This document shows positions 4,962 through 11,177 of a stretch of DNA of 11,177 nucleotides, piece after piece; position 1 is the stretch's first letter, and every line of letters starts with the position of its first letter. Origin of the DNA: UBA5486 sp036744795 (GTDB taxonomy: Bacteria > Bacillota > UBA4882 > UBA10575); NCBI GenBank assembly GCA_036744795.1, contig DAIOHK010000057.1:1-11177 (forward strand), read 5' to 3'. The notes beneath the pieces were generated by a model. That model saw only the letters and a program-made list of their open reading frames with translations. It ran no database searches and was not told the origin of the DNA. The position numbers and the translations under genes were made by a program.

Positions 4962-7900
4962 ATGAAGCGGGGATTCTCAAGAATTTTCTTGACTATACTG
5001 GTTATTTTAAGTTTACTGCAAAACTCTTTACCTTTGCATGCAGTTCTTTATTATCCGAAAAGGGATAAAATTGTAAAGGAAACATATTCGCAAATAGTAA
5101 CTCCTGAGTCAGAGATAACCATTAGCTTTGGACAGGTTAAATTGGAGATTCCAGCGGGGGCTGTTGATCAGCAAGTTGTTATCTCTGTAACAAAACTAGA
5201 GGATATAGATGAACTTAATCCGGGTTTAAATAATGCAACGGCTGGAGCTGTGGGGTATCGTTTTTTACCTGATGGCATGCAGTTTTTACAAAAGATCAAA
5301 GTGACGATCCCTTACGACCGCGAACGAGTAAAAAATGAAGCAGATTTAGCCGGGTTGTACTCATATTTCTTTAATAAAGAAAAGCAATACTGGGAGCGGC
5401 TTGAGAGAGTAAGTATCGATCGGGAAAACTCCTTAATTACTAGTCTGACAGATCATTTTACTGACATAATCAATGGGGTGCTGACGCTCCCGGAAAGTCC
5501 GACCCCTTTAAGTTTTAATCCGACTAGCATTAAAGAAATTAAAGCGGCGGATCCCGGAACTGGAATTAATCTACTCGATCCACCACAGGCTAACAACCAA
5601 GGAAACGTCGGATTAAACTATCCACTGGAAATCCCGCCGGGACGAAACGGTTTGCAACCACAGATTGCCCTCCAATATAACTCCGATGGAGATAATGGCT
5701 GGTTAGGGATGGGTTGGACTCTACCGAGCCAATCTATTGATCTTGACACACGCTGGGGCGTACCCAGGTATGATCGACAATTTGAAACAGAGACCTATCT
5801 GTTGGACGGGGTACAGCTAACACCAATGGCTCATCGGGAGTTGCAAGTAAGTCGGAGTTCGGAAAAAACCTTTTGTGCACGGGTGGAGGAGAGTTTCCGG
5901 AAGATTGTGCGGCATGGCGATAATCCGGCCAATTATTGGTGGGAGGTTACCGATAAAAAAGGAACCCACTATTTTTATGGGGGGACTCCCGAGACAGGTT
6001 TGTGCCCTGATTTTGTATTAACTACCGGGACCTCTGAAAGAAATATTTTTAAATGGGTATTAACCCAGATTCGTGATTCAAATGGAAATACCATTGATTA
6101 TACCTATACTAAAGTCACGGATAGTGGTTCAGTGAATGGCACAGGCGCCGTTAATGGTGTACAAATATATTTAAAGAGCATTGCTTATACCGGGACAGTG
6201 GATACTACGGGTGCCTATTCGGTAAATTTCCTTCGTGACCGAGATTTACCCCAATGGCAGCGTCGGAAAGATATAATGATTGATGCCAGAAACGGGGCAA
6301 AAGTAGTTACTGCGGATTTACTAAAGAAGATTGAAGTAAAATATAACGATCAGATGGTACGGAGTTATGAGTTTACTTATCAGGAAGGTGTGTTTAATAA
6401 GACCTTACTAGCCGCCATTGCCCAATGCGGAGAGGATGGTCAAGAATTTAATAAACATGAATTTGAGTATTACGACGAAATCAGCGAGGACGGTTCCTAT
6501 AAAGGCTTTAGCAACCCGGAAACTTGGAATATCGGTAGTGATAACATTAAAGTAAATTTGTTGACCCCCGAAAACGCCACAGCTTTGGGCAGTTCTCGTG
6601 GAACCAGTAAAGGCTGGCATTTATATACAGGAGTTGGCGGCGCCTCAAAAAGTGCTTCTGGTGGGTTTAAAGTCGGTGGTAGTGCTAGTGACAATGAAGT
6701 GATCGTCAGTTTAATGGATTTAGACGGGGACGGGATTCCGGATAAAATATTTAAACAAGGAGGTACCCTAAAATATCGTCCAGGCCGGATTGATGTGGAC
6801 GGAAAGTTAGCCTTCGGCGGTGTGGCTGCTTTAAATATTTCCCATATTTCCAAAGACCACTCTTCTACTAATAGTTTTGGCGCAGAAACATATCTGGGTG
6901 GCAATGTTATGGCTAACACTAGCAATACATTTACCTATTCTAACATTTATTTTTCCGATGTTAATGGTGACGGATTACCGGATTTAATAGATAAAGGCAC
7001 AGTTTATTTCAACCGAATTGTTAATGGAATACCAGATTTTATCAAAAATGATGATCGCGGAACTCCGGTTCCTATCGGCTCGGGAAGCGTTAATACCGAA
7101 GGGATGGTCAGTGATTTTACGGCGATCTATGATGAAATGGTTGATGCTTCACCATTAATGGATGCGATCCGGTGCTGGAAAGCACCATTTACCGGAAGTA
7201 TCAGCATCAACGCTCCAGTGCGTTTAGTCCAAATTGATCGTGAAGAATACGAGACTGCCGATGGAGTCCGGGTGGCAATTCAACAAAATACCAGTGAAAT
7301 TTGGGCGCAGAAGATCGATTCGGATGATTACGAGTGGTATAGTCCAAGCATCCAATCGTTAACAGTACAAAAAGGTGATCGGTTATATTTCCGGGTCAGC
7401 TCGGTTTTAGATGGGGCTTATGATCAAGTGGAATGGGATCCTGAGATTATATATTTAAATAGACCAGCGGATCTACAAGATGTAAACGGGCTGACACCTT
7501 ACCGCTACCAAGCGGTAGAGGATTTCATTTATGCCGGGCGGGGCGGAGATCTGGAGGTACCAATTACCGGAACGGTAGTTGTAAAAGGGGATTTACATAA
7601 AGATAATGTAACTAGTGATGATCTCCGGTTGGCCATTTACAAAAATGGCGTTGCTATTATCAATAGAACCCTGGAGTGGGATACAGTTGGTGAGATTATT
7701 CTAAATGATCTACTTGAAGTTAAAGCTACAGATAAATTACGATTAAAAATTGAGACCGACTCTCCGATAGATTTAAAACAGATTTACTGGCAGCCGGAGC
7801 TTTACTACACTGCGGCAGAAGATCCTAATCTAAAAGTGACGAACGATGATGGAGAGCCGATCATTCGGATACCCGTATACTATGATTCTGATTTATATTC

Positions 7901-10900
7901 CTATACCAATCTGAACAGCGCCCCGGCTTATTGGGAAGTTCCTCAAGACGGTACTATTAAGGTAGAGCCTCAGGTTAATATGGGAGACTCAGAGAACAGT
8001 GGCGATCTATATTTCACTGTAAAAAAACAACATGAATTAATAGCTAAAGAATGCTTTGTTGTGACAAATGGATCGGTCGATGGCTCCGTTTCGGGGGAAA
8101 TTGCTGTTAAAGAGGGAGACCGTTTCTATTTTGACTTCAGTGCTAGAAATCCTGATTTGGTCGGAAAGGTATCGGTCAGTACCTCAATTACTTATCTCGA
8201 CCCAAAACCGAAGGAGGAAGAACCGCAATATATTTCTGTCCCGGTTACCTTTAATTGTACAGAGAAACCTCATCCCAACTCTTTACCACAAACTTGGCGT
8301 GGGTGGGGATATTTGGCCTACAATGGGAATCGCGAGCGTTATAAGCAACCCATTAACGAAAATGAACTAATAATTGATAATAATTATGGAAAAGAATCCA
8401 CACCCAAAGTATTTCTACTCTTTCCGGAACAAGATCCCGACAAAAAGTGTTGGGCTAGTGATGATGATGGTTGTTGGGTAGCCGGAGGAACGATGAGTAG
8501 TTCCCGTAAAGGGAGTGATTATCTTCCTCTTCCAGGAACTGAAGAGCACGGAACTGTTAGAGGAATTACCCGTTTAAGCCGTGCCACCCAAACAACCGGT
8601 AGTGTTGGAGCATTCTATACTTCGCTTTCAACAGCCAGCGGAAAAAGTTATGGCGAATTAGATTTTCTAGATATGAATGGCGACCGATTTCCGGATATCG
8701 TCGGAGGGAATGGTAAGGTCCAATTTACAACCCCTGATGGGGGATTAGAAGGTAATTCAAAACTGGTTCCGTTTTTAAATAGCCGGTTTCGGCAAAGTGA
8801 AAATTATTCGCTAGTCGGTGGTATCGGTGGTAATCCCCCACTGATGGTACCTAATGCCCAAGGGAATGTGGGAGGAAGTATTACAGGTAAATCCACTCAA
8901 TTAATGAGTCCGATAGGAGTTACCTTTAACTTTAAAGATGATGAGCATTCCAAGAGTGAGCGGGAATTGATTGATATTAACGGCGATGGTTTGCCGGATC
9001 AGGTTTGGCTGGAAGGTTCAACAATTATGGTCTCCTTAAATCTAGGATATAGTTTTGCTGCGGCCGAATCCTGGGGGAGCGGCGAGATTAACCAGACTAA
9101 AAATCAAAACCAGCCGGTCTCGTTTAACCTCGGATTCAACTCTGGTAACTACGGATTTGCCGGGGGTGCTTCCTATAGCACTAGCCGTTCTTTAGAAAAG
9201 GTCAGTCTGCAGGATATGAACGGCGACGGCTTGGTCGATGTGGTTTATAAAGAGGGAGCAGTAATGGAGGTGGCTTTCAATACCGGCAGTCGCTTTACTT
9301 CGCGTGCAGAATGGCGTGGTGCTTTGGAAAAACCGTTGTCAGAGACCGCCAATAAGCAATTTGGGGGCGGAGCCTACTATACATGTTCATTCTGGATTCC
9401 CTTTACCACGTTGTTTGTAATCATTAACCCGGGAGTAGATGGCAACATTTCTCTTGGCCGGCGGGAAGCAGCAATTATTGATATCAATGGTGATGGTTAT
9501 CCGGATCATGTGGAATCAAATAATGATGGTCATCTGCGGGTTGCGATCAATCAAACCGGTCGTACGCATAAACTAAAAAAAGTTATCCGTCCCTTGGGAG
9601 CTAGTTTTGAACTTAGATATAAACGGGATGGGAATACTTATGATATGCCGCAGAGCAAGTGGGTGATGAGTGAAGTTATAATCAATGATGGTCATCCGGG
9701 CGATGGGGTTGACTCACAGGTAATGGCCTTTTCTTATGAAGGCGGAAAGTATGATCGGCTTGAACGGGATTTTTACGGCTATCAAACGGTGACTACGGAA
9801 ATTCTAAATCCATCCGACTTGAGGATTTATAAGAAGCTCACCCGGAATTATCGTAATGATTCCTATTACGCGAAAGGCCTGGTTGAGAGTGAAGAGGTGA
9901 GTGATGGAGATGGACGGCTGTTTACCAAGACTGTAAACCATTACCGGTTGCTTGATCTTGATCGGAATACGGATTTAATAAACTATTACCCCTATAATAC
10001 CTCAGCAAGAGTATTTCCCCAACTAGAGCGGACGGAGAGATATTTTTACGAAGGCGGATACGGTCCAGCGATTTATACCTATAATAGCTATGAATATGAC
10101 CAATATGGTAATATTACCTGGTTTTTTGATGCTGGGAACCCCGGCGCCGATGATGATCTGGAAGCAGTAATCACTTATTGCTCCGACTTGTCTAAGTATA
10201 TCATGGAGAAACCAAAAACCATCGAAGTTTATGGTAACCGGCAGTTACTAAGAAAACGGGAGGGCAGTTATGATCCCAATGGTAACCTGACCTCTCTGCG
10301 CCAAGCGATTGATGGCTATACTAAGACCCAAGTAACGAATTTAGAGTATTATCAGAATGGTAATCTGAAAAAGGTAACAGGTCCGGCTAATCATCAAGGT
10401 CAATGTTACTCCGTAGAGCTTGAGTATGATCCAATGATCCAAACCTACATCACTAAAATCACGGATAGCTTTGGTTATATTTCAACAGCTACTTACAATT
10501 ATAAATACGGTGTCGAGTCTGTTGCCACCGATTTAAACGGCAATGCCATGACCAAGGAGTACGATAACTTCGGCCGGTTGCAAAAGGTTTTCTCTCCATA
10601 TGATACAACCATTCCTGCGGTGGAGTTTGCCTATTACCATCTGGAGACTCCGGCCCGGGCGGTAACCAAAAATAAAATCTTCTTTGAGCCGGATAATAAA
10701 GAAACTCTTGATACAGTGATCTTTATTGATGGCCTAAAACGGGTGATTCAGACGAAAAAAGAGGGGGAAGTCCTGCTTCCGGGTGATAGAAGTTCTAGCT
10801 ATGGCATGAATGTCACCGGTCAGGTTCTCTTTGACCTGATGGGTCGGGTTGAAAAGCAGGGACAACCTGTCTTCCAGCAGGGCTATGATCCAACCTTCTA

Positions 10901-11177
10901 TGCGGAGATCCCCTTAAAAAGTCCGACGGAAAACACCTATGATATCCTGGATCGAACGGTAAGGACCCTTCTGCCCGATGGCAGCGAGATAAAAACTGAA
11001 TTTAGTATTGAAAATGATTTATTTAAAACCAGAGTCACCGACCCAGAAAGTAAGGTGCGCTACAGCTACCAGGATGTCAAAGGAAATACCGTAAGAACCG
11101 AGCAGTTTAATAAGAATCAAAAGATCGTCACCAGGTATGAGTATAATCCATTGGATGAGATCGTCAAAGTTATTGAT
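4962..11177 (+). CDS. Secreted SpvB/TcB-like giant protein with Rhs/YD repeats (3' end beyond window)
   Basis: An open frame of 2,072 codons runs to the window edge without a stop. The ATG has an AAGGGGG site about 8 nt upstream. A Sec signal peptide (1-27, 'LPLHA' cleavage) predicts export. Domains follow in order: a ZU5-like segment (about 50-170, 'LEIPAGAV', 'DHFT'); an SpvB domain (about 195-500, 'GNVGLNYPLEIPPGR', 'GWLGMGWTLP'); DxNGDG FG-GAP/VCBS motifs at 586, 666, 1237, 1338, 1418 and 1507; and an insertion of three related beta-sandwich modules (about 739-1080). Then come an 'RGWGYLAYNG' motif (about 1114-1123), a TcdB-middle-like region (about 1540-1650) and YD repeats from 1710 ('YEYDQYGN', 'YDNFGRL', 'YEYNPLDEIVKVID'). 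Tc toxin B subunits and Rhs proteins form hollow shells enclosing a C-terminal effector; that part is outside the window. Signal-bearing relatives include WapA-type wall proteins. Target and toxicity are unknown. The 3' half is more GC-rich than the decayed operon. Confidence 0.92.
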   Translation, partial: MKRGFSRIFLTILVILSLLQNSLPLHAVLYYPKRDKIVKETYSQIVTPESEITISFGQVKLEIPAGAVDQQVVISVTKLEDIDELNPGLNNATAGAVGYRFLPDGMQFLQKIKVTIPYDRERVKNEADLAGLYSYFFNKEKQYWERLERVSIDRENSLITSLTDHFTDIINGVLTLPESPTPLSFNPTSIKEIKAADPGTGINLLDPPQANNQGNVGLNYPLEIPPGRNGLQPQIALQYNSDGDNGWLGMGWTLPSQSIDLDTRWGVPRYDRQFETETYLLDGVQLTPMAHRELQVSRSSEKTFCARVEESFRKIVRHGDNPANYWWEVTDKKGTHYFYGGTPETGLCPDFVLTTGTSERNIFKWVLTQIRDSNGNTIDYTYTKVTDSGSVNGTGAVNGVQIYLKSIAYTGTVDTTGAYSVNFLRDRDLPQWQRRKDIMIDARNGAKVVTADLLKKIEVKYNDQMVRSYEFTYQEGVFNKTLLAAIAQCGEDGQEFNKHEFEYYDEISEDGSYKGFSNPETWNIGSDNIKVNLLTPENATALGSSRGTSKGWHLYTGVGGASKSASGGFKVGGSASDNEVIVSLMDLDGDGIPDKIFKQGGTLKYRPGRIDVDGKLAFGGVAALNISHISKDHSSTNSFGAETYLGGNVMANTSNTFTYSNIYFSDVNGDGLPDLIDKGTVYFNRIVNGIPDFIKNDDRGTPVPIGSGSVNTEGMVSDFTAIYDEMVDASPLMDAIRCWKAPFTGSISINAPVRLVQIDREEYETADGVRVAIQQNTSEIWAQKIDSDDYEWYSPSIQSLTVQKGDRLYFRVSSVLDGAYDQVEWDPEIIYLNRPADLQDVNGLTPYRYQAVEDFIYAGRGGDLEVPITGTVVVKGDLHKDNVTSDDLRLAIYKNGVAIINRTLEWDTVGEIILNDLLEVKATDKLRLKIETDSPIDLKQIYWQPELYYTAAEDPNLKVTNDDGEPIIRIPVYYDSDLYSYTNLNSAPAYWEVPQDGTIKVEPQVNMGDSENSGDLYFTVKKQHELIAKECFVVTNGSVDGSVSGEIAVKEGDRFYFDFSARNPDLVGKVSVSTSITYLDPKPKEEEPQYISVPVTFNCTEKPHPNSLPQTWRGWGYLAYNGNRERYKQPINENELIIDNNYGKESTPKVFLLFPEQDPDKKCWASDDDGCWVAGGTMSSSRKGSDYLPLPGTEEHGTVRGITRLSRATQTTGSVGAFYTSLSTASGKSYGELDFLDMNGDRFPDIVGGNGKVQFTTPDGGLEGNSKLVPFLNSRFRQSENYSLVGGIGGNPPLMVPNAQGNVGGSITGKSTQLMSPIGVTFNFKDDEHSKSERELIDINGDGLPDQVWLEGSTIMVSLNLGYSFAAAESWGSGEINQTKNQNQPVSFNLGFNSGNYGFAGGASYSTSRSLEKVSLQDMNGDGLVDVVYKEGAVMEVAFNTGSRFTSRAEWRGALEKPLSETANKQFGGGAYYTCSFWIPFTTLFVIINPGVDGNISLGRREAAIIDINGDGYPDHVESNNDGHLRVAINQTGRTHKLKKVIRPLGASFELRYKRDGNTYDMPQSKWVMSEVIINDGHPGDGVDSQVMAFSYEGGKYDRLERDFYGYQTVTTEILNPSDLRIYKKLTRNYRNDSYYAKGLVESEEVSDGDGRLFTKTVNHYRLLDLDRNTDLINYYPYNTSARVFPQLERTERYFYEGGYGPAIYTYNSYEYDQYGNITWFFDAGNPGADDDLEAVITYCSDLSKYIMEKPKTIEVYGNRQLLRKREGSYDPNGNLTSLRQAIDGYTKTQVTNLEYYQNGNLKKVTGPANHQGQCYSVELEYDPMIQTYITKITDSFGYISTATYNYKYGVESVATDLNGNAMTKEYDNFGRLQKVFSPYDTTIPAVEFAYYHLETPARAVTKNKIFFEPDNKETLDTVIFIDGLKRVIQTKKEGEVLLPGDRSSSYGMNVTGQVLFDLMGRVEKQGQPVFQQGYDPTFYAEIPLKSPTENTYDILDRTVRTLLPDGSEIKTEFSIENDLFKTRVTDPESKVRYSYQDVKGNTVRTEQFNKNQKIVTRYEYNPLDEIVKVID
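7176..8201 (+). repeat. Three tandem degenerate beta-sandwich modules inside the SpvB/YD protein
   Basis: Protein-level repeats lie at about residues 739-833, 861-950 and 991-1080. Each has a G-[ST/TV/TI] opening strand ('FTGSISINAPV', 'ITGTVVVKGDL', 'QDGTIKVEPQV'), a middle strand of the 'D.v...I.kn...i' type, and a paired strand '(k)GD+.yF.' ('KGDRLYFRV', 'ATDKLRLKI', 'EGDRFYFDF'). Each closes with an aromatic strand ('WDPEIIYL', 'WQPELYYT', 'VSTSITYL'). The DNA is not detectably repeated, so the duplication is old. They sit between the second and third NGDG motifs, where the spacing jumps from about 80 to 571 residues. A binding role is inferred. Confidence 0.6.

Noticed and set aside
6497..6925. 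A 142-codon minus-strand open frame (and a shorter one at 6408-6620)
   Set aside because: Antisense to conserved SpvB/FG-GAP coding; proline/leucine-rich reverse-frame shadow.
8068..8370. A 100-codon plus-strand open frame
   Set aside because: It lies entirely inside the SpvB/YD gene in another frame, is rich in Arg/Ser without family features, and has no ribosome binding site of note.
10089..11177. A toxin or immunity module at the end of the YD protein
   Set aside because: The window stops inside YD repeats; no effector domain, Rhs core end motif or immunity gene is visible, so none is called.
1..11177. CRISPR array, tRNA/rRNA genes, insertion sequence or attachment site
   Set aside because: No regularly spaced DNA repeats, no tRNA-like cloverleaf, no transposase coding and no terminal inverted repeats were seen.

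Overview
The window reads as chromosome of a low-GC Gram-positive bacterium (Bacillota, clostridial or related). The signs are strong AGGAGG-type ribosome binding sites, TTG starts, two Sec/lipobox lipoproteins, a Sec-secreted giant wall/surface-type protein, and an operon with a SpoIIM-family (DUF95) gene. I cannot name the species. No tRNA, rRNA, CRISPR array or insertion sequence is visible.

Region 1 (about 71-2815, + strand) is the wreck of a widespread operon: a multi-span membrane protein, an RDD-family membrane protein, a SpoIIM-family protein, a DUF4129 protein, a MoxR AAA+ ATPase and a DUF58 (VWA-like) protein, then the tail of one more gene. The order is right, but all except the RDD gene have lost large internal or terminal blocks. 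The pieces are butted against one another: SpoIIM N-terminus to DUF4129 segment, to MoxR centre without Walker A/B, to DUF58 N-terminus, to DUF58 C-terminus. This looks like serial deletion, not single-base sequencing error. Even the RDD gene lacks a normal in-frame start codon behind its ribosome binding site.

Region 2 (2858-4712, - strand) is a two-gene lipoprotein operon. The first gene encodes a six-repeat NHL beta-propeller lipoprotein. The second, 45 bp downstream, encodes a lipoprotein with a LamG/jelly-roll-like beta-sandwich. A hairpin terminator whose U-tract and G.U pairing favour the minus strand closes the operon.

Region 3 (4713-4961) is a 240-bp AT-rich divergent control region with an 18-bp inverted repeat (7-bp arms).

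Region 4 (4962 to the window end, + strand) is a single open frame of at least 2,072 codons, uninterrupted and cut off by the window. It encodes a secreted protein with a signal peptide, a ZU5-like domain, an SpvB domain, FG-GAP/VCBS-like DxNGDG repeats (Tc toxin B-subunit-like core), and a three-module beta-sandwich insertion. A TcdB-middle-like segment and Rhs/YD repeats follow. The C-terminal end, where a variable effector domain would be expected, lies outside the window.

The divergent arrangement of an SpvB/YD shell-type protein and an NHL-propeller lipoprotein recalls the NHL plus YD combination fused in teneurin-like proteins and used in Tc toxin B/C assemblies. That a functional link exists here is inference only.
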